Under the pieces are notes generated by a model. The model did not search any database and was not told the origin of the DNA. It worked only from the letters and a program-made list of their open reading frames with translations. From Bacteroidetes bacterium UBA1935 (GTDB lineage: Bacteria > Bacteroidota > Bacteroidia > Chitinophagales > Chitinophagaceae), in assembly GCA_002337045.1 (NCBI GenBank), contig DDFF01000012.1, positions 1-64,000 of the forward strand: a DNA stretch of 64,000 nt, read 5' to 3'. The position numbers and the translations under genes were made by a program. Position 1 is the stretch's first letter. Each line of letters begins with the position of its first letter. Of the stretch, positions 1 through 8,296 are shown piece after piece.

Positions 1-44
1 GTAACTATCGCTTTAAGAACTTACCGTTTTTCGTAACGGGGATG

Positions 45-75
45 CAAAGATAAGGAGGTTTTCTTCTCTGCCAAA
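45..75 (-). promoter_or_regulatory. Bacteroidota-type promoter facing left
   Basis: Read on the minus strand, TTTG (75-72) is followed after 19 bases by TATCTTTG (52-45). This fits the Bacteroidota promoter pattern TTTG-19-TAnnTTTG exactly, with a predicted start near position 38. It points off the left edge, so the gene it serves lies outside the window. A small CCGTT/AACGG hairpin (24-28/35-39) would fall at the very 5' end of the transcript. Confidence 0.5.
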
Positions 76-181
76 TAAAGTTTGAAAATACTTCACTCAC
101 ACAAATAACAAGTGTGTAACATACGGTAGTATCAATGCGCTTTTCAGTACATTTGAAATGGCTAAAAAAAATTTGAAACAC

Positions 182-583
182 ATGAAGAAACTACTGCCCA
201 TCATTGCAATTGCACTACTAAACCTGACTGCATGCAAAGAAACAGACGATGCAAAAAACGTTGCTATCAATGAAGAGATGAGAAAAGAACTGAAGCAGCT
301 CTACCCCAGCCTGCAGCGTGCACACATAGGTGTAGAGGTACACGAGTTTAAAGATGTGAAGATAACACTGGGCGATGCAGAGCTGTTTGCTGAGCCTGAT
401 GCAAAGAAAGAAGAGATAGCAAAGCACATTGCAGAGATGACATATAATATGTATCACGAAAACAACTACCTTGATAAAGGTACTATCATCTTTACACCGA
501 TAGAAGACCGTATGTATACCAGCAGCGATCCGGTAAAGGAATACGATATGCATCTTGATGAGCTGGCAAAGGCACACAAGTAA
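182..583 (+). CDS. small lipoprotein, unknown function
   Basis: This 133-residue protein starts with a lipoprotein signal: MKK, a hydrophobic stretch and the lipobox LTAC, so it should be lipid-anchored in the envelope. The mature part is hydrophilic and acidic, with no domain that I recognise. An ATG at 158 would add MAKKNLKH in front of the signal. I prefer 182 because a TACATTTG box (148-155), which resembles the Bacteroidota -7 element, would place the transcript start after 158, and because the signal peptide then begins normally. A hairpin follows the gene at 621-651. Confidence 0.75.
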   Translation: MKKLLPIIAIALLNLTACKETDDAKNVAINEEMRKELKQLYPSLQRAHIGVEVHEFKDVKITLGDAELFAEPDAKKEEIAKHIAEMTYNMYHENNYLDKGTIIFTPIEDRMYTSSDPVKEYDMHLDELAKAHK

Positions 584-620
584 AGCATTGCTTTAGGTTT
601 TCTATAACACACTTGCATTA

Positions 621-655
621 AACCCTTAGGGCATAAAACACTCTAAGGGTTTTAT
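621..655 (+). terminator. hairpin terminator after lipoprotein gene
   Basis: The arms AACCCTTAG (621-629) and CTAAGGGTT (643-651) pair perfectly over a 13-base loop and run into TTTATAT. The hairpin sits 38 bases after the stop of the lipoprotein gene and just before the next gene starts at 667. The T tract is short and interrupted. Confidence 0.5.
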
Positions 656-666
656 ATAACCAACAA

Positions 667-3561
667 ATGAACGTAAGAACAAGATTAGTACTCGCAGCAC
701 TGGTATTTACACAATCGGTTTATGCACAACCTTTTAGCATTTCGGGCAGCATTACAGACGGTGCAGATAAGTCTCCGCTGATAGGTGTTACCGTAACACT
801 TGCCCCAGTTAATGACACTGCCAACAAACAAGGCAGCACTACAGACCCATCGGGGGTATTTACATTTAATAATATAGCAACAGGCAGATATCAGGTAAAA
901 GCCAGCTATGTAGGATACGAAGCCTACACCCGTATGCTGAATGTAACACAAACTACAGACCTCGGCGCTATTGCCCTGAAGCCATCCAGCCAATCATTGA
1001 AAGGTGTAACGGTAACGGAGAAACAAAAGCGTGTAGAGCAGATGGGCGATACTACACAGTTTAATGCCAATGCCTACAAAACAAACCCCGATGCTACTAC
1101 AGAAGACCTGCTGAATAAAATGCCGGGAGTAACCAACGACCAGGGTACGCTGAAAGTAAACGGAGAACAGGTAAAACAGGTACTGGTAGATGGCAAGCCC
1201 TTCTTTGGCGACGACCCGAGTGCGGCTATCAAGAACCTGCCTGCTGAAGTAGTAGATAAGATACAGGTGTTTGACAGGTTGAGCGACCAATCGCAGTTTA
1301 CAGGCTTTGATGATGGTAATGCACAGAAGACTATTAATATATTGACCAAAGGCGGCAAGAGCAACGGACAGTTTGGTAAACTATATGCAGGCTATGGTAC
1401 GAACGACCGCTATAACGTAGGCGGTAACCTGAACCTCTTTAAAGGCAGCAGGCGTATATCTATACTGGCTATGAGCAACAACATCAACCAGCAGAACTTT
1501 GCTATAGAAGACCTTGTAGGTGCTATGGGCAGCAGTGGCAACAACCGTGGTGGTGGTGGTATGATGATGCGTGGCGGCGGTGGTAACCGTGGTGGTGGTA
1601 TGGGAGGTGGTGGCGATGTAGGCAACTTCCTTGTTGGTCCGCAAGGGGGTATTACACAAACCACTGCACTGGGCCTTAACTATAGCGATAACTGGAGCAA
1701 GAAGATAAAAGTAAGCGGCAGCTATTTCTTCAATGCTACCAACAACAATACATCTACCACCCTCAGCCGTACCTACCTGACAGCACAGGACAACAACCTG
1801 CTGTATAACGAAAGCAATACTTCAAACAACAAGAATCAGAATCATCGCTTCAACTTCCGTATGGAATATGATATAGATTCTAACAACAGCATTGTGCTGA
1901 CACCACGTGTTAGTGTGCAGGTAAATGATAATGAGAATACACTGAATGGCGCCAATACCCTACCGGGCGGATTGGCTTACGGCAATACCAATACACGTAC
2001 TACTGCCGATAATGTGGGGCTGAACTTCAGCAACAATCTGTTGTATCGACACAAGTTTGGTAAGAAAGGGCGTACCATATCGCTGAATGTAAACACACAG
2101 CTAAACAATCGTGATGGTAGTGGTACCAACTATGCCAGCTACCTGCTGCCGGCAGATACTACCCTGCTAGACCAGGAATATACCCTTACCACACGCGGGC
2201 TTACCATAGCTCCGGGGCTTAACTATACAGAGCCTATCGGCAAAAACGGACAGTTGCAGCTCAACTATTCGCCAAGCTATACCAAGAACTCATCAGACAA
2301 GCAGACAAACAACCTGAACACAGGTACCAATACCTATACAGATTTTGATACGCTGCTGAGTAATAAGTACGATAACATCAACATCCGCCATCGTGGTGGT
2401 GTGGCTTACAGGTACAACGATAAGAAACAGACTATTAATATAGGTGCAGATGCACAATACAGCACGCTGGATGGTTCGCAGTATTTCCCTACGGCATTTA
2501 CCACAGACAAGGCATTTACCAATATCCTGCCCAATGCTATGTACAACTACCGTTTTAACCAGAGCAAGAACCTGCGCATCAACTACCGCACCAATACAGA
2601 TATACCAAGCATCAGCCAGTTGCAGAATGTGGTAGATATATCGAACCCGCTGTTGCTGAAAACAGGTAATACAGATTTGAAACAGTCTTACACGCATACG
2701 CTGAATATTCGCTACGGTGGTGCTAATGCCAAGAATGCTACCAACTTCTTTGTATTTGGCTATGCCAGCCTTACCAACAATTATATAGGTAATGCCACCT
2801 TCATACCTCGTGCCGATACTGTTATTAATAACTATACCGTGAGCCGTGGTACGCAGATAAGCCTGCCTGTAAATCTGGATGGCTATGCTACTGCACGCAC
2901 ATTTGCTACCTATGGTGTGCCTGTGGGCTTCATCAAAAGCAATGTAAACCTGATGTTGGGTGCCAACTATACACGCACGCCTGCCATCATCAACAATCAG
3001 CAAAACCTGAATAATAACTACGGAGTGAATGGTGGTGTAACGATAGGTAGCAATATCAGCGAGAGCCTCGACTTTACCATCGGCTATATGGGCAACTACA
3101 ACGTAGGTAAAAACACCCTGCAAACACAGACAGACAATAGCTACTATTACCAGAACACCAGCCTGAAGGTAAACTGGCTGCCACTGAAGAAACGCGTGGT
3201 AGTAAGTACCGACCTGACGCACAACATCTACACGGGTCTTGGTGCGGGCTTCAATCAGGAATATCTGTTGTGGAATGCGGGGCTGGGTTATAAGTTCCTC
3301 AAAGACCGATCGCTGGAGGCTAAGATTACCGCCTTCGACCTGCTGAAACAAAACCGTGCCGTGAGCCGCAACATAACAGACACATATATAGAAGACAGCC
3401 GTACCAATGTGCTGCAGCAATACTTTATGCTCAACATCACGTACACCCTGCGCAAATTCAAAGGCATGACAGACCCATCTGCCAATATGGATAAAAACAG
3501 GCCTATGATGCCAATGGGCGCACCACCTGCAGGTATGCCACCTCCGGGAGATTTCCGTTAG
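667..3561 (+). CDS. TonB-dependent-receptor-like outer-membrane beta-barrel protein
   Basis: This 964-residue protein has a signal peptide ending near VYAQ, then a carboxypeptidase-regulatory-like beta-sandwich (about residues 24-110), a plug-like region (about 125-230, with LNKMPGV and VLVDGKPFFGDDP) and a long C-terminal region rich in alternating beta strands. It belongs to the Bacteroidota outer-membrane beta-barrel family related to TonB-dependent receptors, and probably forms an outer-membrane pore or transporter. No SusD partner lies next to it. Oddities are a Gly/Met/Arg-rich insert (about 294-317) and a Met/Pro-rich C-terminal tail. Its substrate cannot be read from the sequence. Confidence 0.88.
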   Translation: MNVRTRLVLAALVFTQSVYAQPFSISGSITDGADKSPLIGVTVTLAPVNDTANKQGSTTDPSGVFTFNNIATGRYQVKASYVGYEAYTRMLNVTQTTDLGAIALKPSSQSLKGVTVTEKQKRVEQMGDTTQFNANAYKTNPDATTEDLLNKMPGVTNDQGTLKVNGEQVKQVLVDGKPFFGDDPSAAIKNLPAEVVDKIQVFDRLSDQSQFTGFDDGNAQKTINILTKGGKSNGQFGKLYAGYGTNDRYNVGGNLNLFKGSRRISILAMSNNINQQNFAIEDLVGAMGSSGNNRGGGGMMMRGGGGNRGGGMGGGGDVGNFLVGPQGGITQTTALGLNYSDNWSKKIKVSGSYFFNATNNNTSTTLSRTYLTAQDNNLLYNESNTSNNKNQNHRFNFRMEYDIDSNNSIVLTPRVSVQVNDNENTLNGANTLPGGLAYGNTNTRTTADNVGLNFSNNLLYRHKFGKKGRTISLNVNTQLNNRDGSGTNYASYLLPADTTLLDQEYTLTTRGLTIAPGLNYTEPIGKNGQLQLNYSPSYTKNSSDKQTNNLNTGTNTYTDFDTLLSNKYDNINIRHRGGVAYRYNDKKQTINIGADAQYSTLDGSQYFPTAFTTDKAFTNILPNAMYNYRFNQSKNLRINYRTNTDIPSISQLQNVVDISNPLLLKTGNTDLKQSYTHTLNIRYGGANAKNATNFFVFGYASLTNNYIGNATFIPRADTVINNYTVSRGTQISLPVNLDGYATARTFATYGVPVGFIKSNVNLMLGANYTRTPAIINNQQNLNNNYGVNGGVTIGSNISESLDFTIGYMGNYNVGKNTLQTQTDNSYYYQNTSLKVNWLPLKKRVVVSTDLTHNIYTGLGAGFNQEYLLWNAGLGYKFLKDRSLEAKITAFDLLKQNRAVSRNITDTYIEDSRTNVLQQYFMLNITYTLRKFKGMTDPSANMDKNRPMMPMGAPPAGMPPPGDFR

Positions 3562-3662
3562 TTGATTGGTTTACTGGTTGATTAGTATTTAGATATTAGT
3601 TTTTAGGATTTCAGCATTTACAGAAGCATCAGGCGATGACGGCGATGGCACCGTTCATCGCC
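3561..3662 (+). repeat. dispersed intergenic repeat, copy 1
   Basis: The element begins at the stop codon of the preceding gene with GTTGATTGG and GGTTGATTAGT (3561-3587). It ends in a strong hairpin with arms GGCGATGA (3632-3639) and TCATCGCC (3655-3662). The first block recurs inverted at 6201-6227 with two differences in 27 bases. The block and a 22-base piece of the hairpin (3639-3660) recur together, in the same order, at 8297-8391. Confidence 0.7.
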
Positions 3663-3694
3663 TGTGCTGCTATGGGGCAATGCATTAAAACAAA

Positions 3695-3719
3695 CACCCT
3701 ATACACAATGTACAGGGTG
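3695..3719. terminator. hairpin between convergent genes
   Basis: CACCCTATAC (3695-3704) pairs with GTACAGGGTG (3710-3719) with one mismatch and a five-base loop. It lies between the plus-strand barrel gene ending at 3561 and the minus-strand gene ending at 3746, so it may serve both. The T tracts are weak on both sides. Confidence 0.45.
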
Positions 3720-3745
3720 CTATAATTATATTGTTTTGTACTTAT

Positions 3746-4078
3746 TTAAGCTGTCTGGTCGTCTACAGTAGCATCCGGTGCATTGCTCTTTACCGATTCA
3801 ATACCATTTTCCATACCTGCTTCGTTTTCATAAAGCTGGCTGCTGCCTATTACTTGCCCGTTGCCTGCCTTTAGGTTGAAGTGATACTTACCATTAGCTG
3901 CAGTCTTGCGTTCGTAGCGGGCATCATCAGTAGCGTTTTTACGTACAGACTCAATACCATTATCGCAGCCTGCACGGTTGGTATATCCCTCGCTGCTAAG
4001 TATTGTTTGTCCGTTGCCTGCTTTCAATGCAAACTGATACTCTCCGTTGCTACGTGTAGTGATTACGAATTTTCCCAT
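3746..4078 (-). CDS. YegP/DUF1508 family protein
   Basis: This 110-residue protein consists of two tandem copies of the DUF1508 (YegP) module. Each copy has the pattern YxFxLKAGNGQ-(V/T)I-xSS-x-x-Y-x-A-GI-S-V. The copies cover about residues 11-50 and 60-100. YegP-type proteins are small soluble beta-rich proteins of unknown biochemical role. There is no signal peptide. The C-terminus is a short acidic tail. The gene stands alone, about 110 bases after the next minus-strand gene upstream of it. Confidence 0.85.
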   Translation of the reverse strand: MGKFVITTRSNGEYQFALKAGNGQTILSSEGYTNRAGCDNGIESVRKNATDDARYERKTAANGKYHFNLKAGNGQVIGSSQLYENEAGMENGIESVKSNAPDATVDDQTA

Positions 4079-4191
4079 AAGTAGTTGTTGTTTAATTTGA
4101 TACGATAATGAAATTACAAAAACTAAGTAAACTAAACGTTAATTGCTCCGCTAACCAACGATCGCATATTATGCAACACTATTTTGTTTTT

Positions 4192-4716
4192 TCACTTCAA
4201 ATCTTTAATCATCTTCGGAGAGAAGTTGATACTAAGTGCTACCTGATGCCTGCCAATATCGTACGTATTTTTTGCATCTCTGAATGTATTGTAGCCATAA
4301 TGCAGATTTATAAACCCAAATCCAAAACCTAATTTGGGGGTGCAATATGTTTGTGTAATGCCTGATGAAAAATCTGTTAGCCGCTTTATCTCTGCCCCAG
4401 CCAGCAGTCCGTTTAGTGTAAACTCTACCCCAGTCTTATATCCGTAGAAAGTTTGCCCTCCTTTGTAAGTAGTACCAAAATGCACATCACCACTCAGGTA
4501 GTACACCATCGAGGCAATAGCCATACCGTGTGTACCATGCTGTGTCATATGCATATGATAAGAAAAACCAAGTGATGCATACCAGGGTTCATTCCACCCT
4601 ATCTCTGTACGTATGCCCGGGTAAGACCTGTAATCTTCTTTTGCAGTATCGCTGCCTGTTGCATAAGTACTTGTAAACAGTAACAGCAACAAAATAGTTA
4701 ATAGGTTCTTCAGCAT
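4192..4716 (-). CDS. secreted, possibly outer-membrane beta protein
   Basis: The 174-residue product has a clear signal peptide (MLKNLLTILLLLLFTSTYA). The mature part is rich in aromatic and glycine residues, with alternating stretches such as FGTTYKGGQTFYGYKTGVEF and FGFGFINLHYGYNTF, as expected of a small beta-barrel or surface protein. It ends in basic residues rather than a terminal aromatic, so outer-membrane insertion is uncertain. I recognise no family. It is transcribed away from the CAP-domain gene at 4816, and the two share an intergenic region of about 100 bases. Confidence 0.7.
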   Translation of the reverse strand: MLKNLLTILLLLLFTSTYATGSDTAKEDYRSYPGIRTEIGWNEPWYASLGFSYHMHMTQHGTHGMAIASMVYYLSGDVHFGTTYKGGQTFYGYKTGVEFTLNGLLAGAEIKRLTDFSSGITQTYCTPKLGFGFGFINLHYGYNTFRDAKNTYDIGRHQVALSINFSPKMIKDLK

Positions 4717-4815
4717 AGTACAATATATATAGTTTTATAAATACAGTAATATCCCCCCTCTCAACTATAACAAACCCTTAAACATTACCTGCCTTATTTT
4801 TGTAGTAACTCGTAT

Positions 4816-5286
4816 ATGATGAGAGGTATATTCATAAAACGGCTGGGGCTGATGGCACTGTTGCTGGTACTACAGGTAGCAGCCATAGCAGCGCCTCGTG
4901 GCGAAAGGCAGATAGAAAAGGAGATATACGAGCTGATAAACGAATACCGTGAAAAGAACGGACTGCCACCCCTGCAATATGACGAAGCTGTAGCCGATAT
5001 GGCTGCCCGACACAGCAGGCGCATGGCCGATAAAGATGTACCCTTCGGACATACGGGGTTTCAGGACAGGTACAATGCGCTGAAAAAAGAACTACCAGAT
5101 ATGACGGCAGGCGCAGAGAATGTAGCCTATGGTGCAGACGATGCCGCCGAAGCTGTAGAACTATGGCTGCACAGTGCAGGACATAAGAAAAACATACGTG
5201 GCAATTTTACCCATACAGGTATAGGTGTAGTACGCGATAGTGACGGCCGCCTCTATTTCACTCAACTTTTTGTGAAGCTGCAATGA
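4816..5286 (+). CDS. secreted CAP (SCP/PR1) domain protein
   Basis: After a signal peptide (about residues 1-26) the 156-residue protein is a single CAP domain. The usual landmarks are visible: YELINEYREKNGLPPLQY at the first helix, then HSRRMADKDVPFGHTG, AGAENVAYG and SAGHKKNIRGNFTHTGIGV. The two histidines and the glutamate of AGAEN match the CAP cavity residues. Bacterial CAP proteins of this YkwD type are exported, and their biochemical roles are mostly unknown. The start may be 4816 or the next ATG at 4819. TATTTTTG at 4795-4802 could be the -7 element. Confidence 0.88.
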   Translation: MMRGIFIKRLGLMALLLVLQVAAIAAPRGERQIEKEIYELINEYREKNGLPPLQYDEAVADMAARHSRRMADKDVPFGHTGFQDRYNALKKELPDMTAGAENVAYGADDAAEAVELWLHSAGHKKNIRGNFTHTGIGVVRDSDGRLYFTQLFVKLQ

Positions 5287-5299
5287 CTATAGAATAGTT

Positions 5300-5357
5300 T
5301 TTGTCCACGCTTGTCCAACTTGTCCATATATCTGTACGCTTGGACAAAATGGACAAG
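5300..5357. repeat. TTGTCC palindrome A
   Basis: This imperfect inverted repeat opens with TTTGTCCACGCTTGTCC and closes with GGACAAAATGGACAAG. It is one of four related elements arranged two upstream and two downstream of the lipoprotein gene at 5442-6038. Confidence 0.75.
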
Positions 5358-5363
5358 AGAATG

Positions 5364-5418
5364 TTTGTCCACGCTGTCCACAGTTGTGATAGCTCGGACA
5401 CGCGGACAAGATGGACAA
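5364..5418. repeat. TTGTCC palindrome B
   Basis: This second upstream element opens with TTTGTCCACGCTGTCC and closes with CGCGGACAAGATGGACAA. It ends 23 bases before the lipoprotein start codon, so it would lie in the promoter or leader of that gene. Confidence 0.75.
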
Positions 5419-5441
5419 TTACTTTTTTATTAAATTACAAT

Positions 5442-6038
5442 ATGAGATACCTGTGCATCATTGTGCTGATAGCCATATCTGCATGCAACAACAAGCATAA
5501 TACAGACAGCTATACCTACAATGCAGATGACAGCGCATATATCAAAGAACATTTAAGAACAATAACTACACCTTACTACAGAGAAATAAACTTCAAAGTA
5601 TACAACGGCTACTACAAGATATACTATACATCAGACGGTAAAACCCGTTCTTATCCGGATAGTTTCAGCATTGCAAACGGATACCTTAGAAACTATGGAA
5701 TAGAGGATGAAAACAAAGATTATATATTATTGACAGGCAGTTGTGGCAATCCTTGTCATATCAGCTATTTGCTACCAATGAATAACAATAATGCGCTTAG
5801 CATATCAGATGTAATATTCAGTGATTTGAATAATAACTGTATAGTAAGTGTTGCAGGAAATAACAGCTTGCAGATATATAATACTGATACAAAAAAGTCT
5901 TTTATAACCCGTACCGATGAGTGTAATAGCGCATACACAGGCTACTGTATTGATAGCTTATACATTACAAGCGATACATTACATATCAAATTCAATAACG
6001 ATGGATACAAAAGTGACCATGTTGTGAAACTGAATTGA
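5442..6038 (+). CDS. lipoprotein of unknown function inside a repeat cassette
   Basis: This 198-residue protein begins with a lipoprotein signal (MRYLCIIVLIAISACN), so the ATG at 5442 is the natural start. The open frame continues upstream to 5301, but that part only translates the TTGTCC repeats. The mature part is rich in Tyr, Asn and Asp and contains a CGNPCHISYLLP motif. I recognise no domain. Its codons are AT-richer than those of most neighbours. Two TTGTCC palindromes lie directly upstream and two directly downstream, an arrangement not seen around any other gene here, which suggests that gene and repeats may travel or be regulated together. Confidence 0.75.
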   Translation: MRYLCIIVLIAISACNNKHNTDSYTYNADDSAYIKEHLRTITTPYYREINFKVYNGYYKIYYTSDGKTRSYPDSFSIANGYLRNYGIEDENKDYILLTGSCGNPCHISYLLPMNNNNALSISDVIFSDLNNNCIVSVAGNNSLQIYNTDTKKSFITRTDECNSAYTGYCIDSLYITSDTLHIKFNNDGYKSDHVVKLN

Positions 6039-6041
6039 TTG

Positions 6042-6108
6042 TTTACTTTGTCCATTTTGTCCGCGATATAGAATACATGGACACGCGGACAAGCGTGGAC
6101 AAAACCCA
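6042..6108. repeat. TTGTCC palindrome C
   Basis: TTTGTCCATTTTGTCCGCG faces CGCGGACAAGCGTGGACAAA around a central GATATAGAATACATGG segment, giving a long hairpin (core 6047-6103). It begins four bases after the lipoprotein stop and is nearly identical to the next copy at 6128-6202. Confidence 0.8.
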
Positions 6109-6127
6109 TCGCGATACGGTAGACACA

Positions 6128-6202
6128 TTTACTTTGTCCATTTTGTCCATTTGTCCGCGATATAGAATACATGGACACGTGGACAAGCGTGGACAAAACC
6201 CA
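6128..6202. repeat. TTGTCC palindrome D
   Basis: This is a near-exact direct copy of element C, including its TTTAC start and ACCCA end. It carries one extra TTTGTCCA-type unit in the left arm and one CGCGG-to-CGTGG change. The core is 6133-6197. The extra unit shows that the arms gain or lose TTGTCC units. Confidence 0.8.
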
Positions 6203-6253
6203 CTAATCAACCAATAAACCAATCAACAGGTCACCCAATCAACTAACCAACAA
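6201..6253 (-). repeat. dispersed intergenic repeat, inverted partial copy
   Basis: CACTAATCAACC and AAACCAATCAAC (6201-6227) are the reverse complement of the block at 3561-3587 with two differences in 27 bases. Further AATCAACT/AACCAAC units follow to about 6253. The hairpin half of the element is absent. It abuts TTGTCC palindrome D. Confidence 0.6.
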
Positions 6254-6288
6254 ATTCTGCTTATATTTATTACCTCAAATACCATTGC

Positions 6289-7884
6289 TTGAAAAACGAT
6301 ACTACTACCAACGTTTCTATACCTCGCAACCTGTTGTTGCTGCTCTCTTTTTTTGAAGGTGCCTGTGTGATGGTGGCAGAGCTGGCAGGCGGCAAGATGC
6401 TGGCGCCCTTCTACGGTACATCGCTCTACGTATGGGCATCTACCCTTGCCCTTACACTCGGTGGCCTCACTATTGGTTACTACTGGGGTGGCGAGCTTAG
6501 CAAGCGGGATTTACCACAACGCAAAAAGACATTGTTCCTCATACTGGCCATAGCATCGGCACTGGTTATTGTTATGCCTATGACGGCAAGATTCATCATG
6601 GCACGCACGTTGGATATGGGTTTCCTTACAGGTGTTATCACTTCACAAATCTTCTTCCTCATGCCGCCTATTATGGGTATGGGTATGGTCAGCCCCATGC
6701 TCATCAGCCTGATAGCCGAGAACAATAACAGTGGTAAAGCAGCAGGGCTTATCTATGCCATCAGCACACTGGGTGGTGTATTGGCTACTATGATAACGGG
6801 CTTCTGGCTGGTACCATTGGTAGGTATATCGCTGCCATGTATAGTAGCTGGTGGTTTGTTGCTGTTGCTCACCATCATCGTACTACGCCCAAAGAACAAG
6901 ATAATGGCGGGTGTATTGTTGCTGCTATTGGTGCCTGCTTTTTTTTTCTACCGTAGCAATCAGCACCGCGAAACCGATAAGTACAAAATACTGTATCACA
7001 CAGAGGGTATGCTGGGTCAGGTAAAGGTGGTAGATTTTACCTATACCGAAAACGGACTGAACATACCATCGCGCGTAATGCTGGTAAACCACAACTGGCA
7101 AACATGGATAGACCGCAACGATAAAAACTTCTCTTTCCTCTATTATACACGCTTCACCAATGCCATCATCCGCAGTATGCCACAGGGCAGCAAAGCACTG
7201 CTGATAGGTCTTGGCGGTGGTACGGTAGCACACCAACTGGAGCAACACGGTATGAGCTATGATGCGGTAGAGATAGATGGAAGATTACCCGAACTGGCAG
7301 AGAAATACTTCGGGCTGAAACATGCCATTGCCAACACAGCGGTAGACGACGGCAGGCATTATATAAATGTGTGCAAAAAGAAGTATGACCTGATAATTGT
7401 AGATGCCCTGCTGGGCGAAAACATACCATCGCACCTGTTGAGTAAAGAGTCCTTCGAGCAGATGAAAAAACTGCTGACAGACAATGGTAAAATCTTTATA
7501 GAGTTTGATGGCATCCGTCAGGAAGATGATGGCCTTGCACAGCAAATGGTGTACAATACGCTGAACAGTGCTGGCCTGAACACAAGGATATTCTCCTCAT
7601 CGCCCAAGCGTACCAACTACGATATCATGTACATCGCCGGCAAGACCAAAGACAATGCCTACGATACCACACAGATTATCACAGACAAGTACTACCCCAT
7701 CAAAGGGCAGTTGAAGCTATTTGATGTTACAGATATGCTCGGCAATCCTTCAGTAGCCGTTATTACAGACGAGAACCCGGGGCTTGATTATTATCTGAGA
7801 GATAGGATGGTAGCCTTCCGCGAAGATTATCTGGGCAATTACAATGCAGAGTTTCTGGAAGATAATATGAACTTCTTCCGCTAA
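6289..7884 (+). CDS. membrane-fused spermidine-synthase-like protein
   Basis: The 531-residue product joins an N-terminal membrane domain (about residues 15-220, six to seven hydrophobic helices, opening with FFEGACVMVAELAGGKMLAPFYGTS) to a C-terminal spermidine-synthase-like Rossmann domain. That domain carries the nucleotide-binding motif LLIGLGGGTVAHQLEQHG, then VEIDGRLPELAEKYF and a DDGRHYI segment. Such fused proteins are common in bacteria and are annotated as aminopropyltransferase-like, but the true substrate is rarely known. The start is TTG at 6289. The next in-frame ATG lies inside the first helix, so TTG is preferred. It is followed convergently, 12 bases on, by a glyoxalase-family gene. 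Confidence 0.85.
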   Translation: MKNDTTTNVSIPRNLLLLLSFFEGACVMVAELAGGKMLAPFYGTSLYVWASTLALTLGGLTIGYYWGGELSKRDLPQRKKTLFLILAIASALVIVMPMTARFIMARTLDMGFLTGVITSQIFFLMPPIMGMGMVSPMLISLIAENNNSGKAAGLIYAISTLGGVLATMITGFWLVPLVGISLPCIVAGGLLLLLTIIVLRPKNKIMAGVLLLLLVPAFFFYRSNQHRETDKYKILYHTEGMLGQVKVVDFTYTENGLNIPSRVMLVNHNWQTWIDRNDKNFSFLYYTRFTNAIIRSMPQGSKALLIGLGGGTVAHQLEQHGMSYDAVEIDGRLPELAEKYFGLKHAIANTAVDDGRHYINVCKKKYDLIIVDALLGENIPSHLLSKESFEQMKKLLTDNGKIFIEFDGIRQEDDGLAQQMVYNTLNSAGLNTRIFSSSPKRTNYDIMYIAGKTKDNAYDTTQIITDKYYPIKGQLKLFDVTDMLGNPSVAVITDENPGLDYYLRDRMVAFREDYLGNYNAEFLEDNMNFFR

Positions 7885-7896
7885 GAACAATACACG

Positions 7897-8256
7897 TTAC
7901 ACACGCTGCATTATTTCCAGCTTGTTCTTCCACGGGTCCAGAAACGATAGGCGCTTATACCCCGGTATAGCTGTTTCTTCTTTTATGTCGATGCCTTTTT
8001 CTGTCAGCAGTTTGCGTACACTATCCAGGCTATCCACCTCAAAAGCAGGAAAGCGTTTGGTAGGATACATCTCAGGTTCTATACCCAAGTGCAGCTCGCT
8101 CTCGCCTACTTTGTACCATATACCCGGTATGTTCTTTGGCTTATCTATCTCCTGCAGTCCCAGCAATCCTGTATAGAAATCCCGAGCCTCAGCTTCAAAG
8201 CCTGTAGGTATACATATTGTTACGTGGTGCAGTTTCTTGATGTTGATGGATGCCAT
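7897..8256 (-). CDS. VOC/glyoxalase family protein
   Basis: The 119-residue protein is a single vicinal-oxygen-chelate domain: LHHVTICIPTGFEAEARDFYTG, then WYKVGESELHLGIEP, ending in LSFLDPWKNKLEIMQ. The metal-ligand positions of the family can be seen (H of LHHV, H of LHLG, E of LEIM). VOC proteins include glyoxalases, dioxygenases and antibiotic-binding proteins, and the substrate here cannot be told. It is a single-gene unit. The region upstream on its strand is the repeat-rich spacer 8257-8922. Confidence 0.85.
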   Translation of the reverse strand: MASINIKKLHHVTICIPTGFEAEARDFYTGLLGLQEIDKPKNIPGIWYKVGESELHLGIEPEMYPTKRFPAFEVDSLDSVRKLLTEKGIDIKEETAIPGYKRLSFLDPWKNKLEIMQRV

Positions 8257-8296
8257 ACGTGGGTTGTGTATTTGTGCTACCTAAGTTAGTGAAATA

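Noticed and set aside
2293..3420. 375-residue open frame on the minus strand inside the barrel gene
   Set aside because: It lies fully antisense to a well-supported outer-membrane protein gene and has no domain or signal peptide. It follows from codon bias in the real frame.
5301..5441. Upstream extension of the lipoprotein gene
   Set aside because: The extension only translates repeats, and the lipoprotein signal starts at 5442.
5297..6202. TTGTCC repeats as a CRISPR array
   Set aside because: The repeats are imperfect palindromes with unequal spacing, interrupted by a gene. There are no equal unique spacers and no cas genes.
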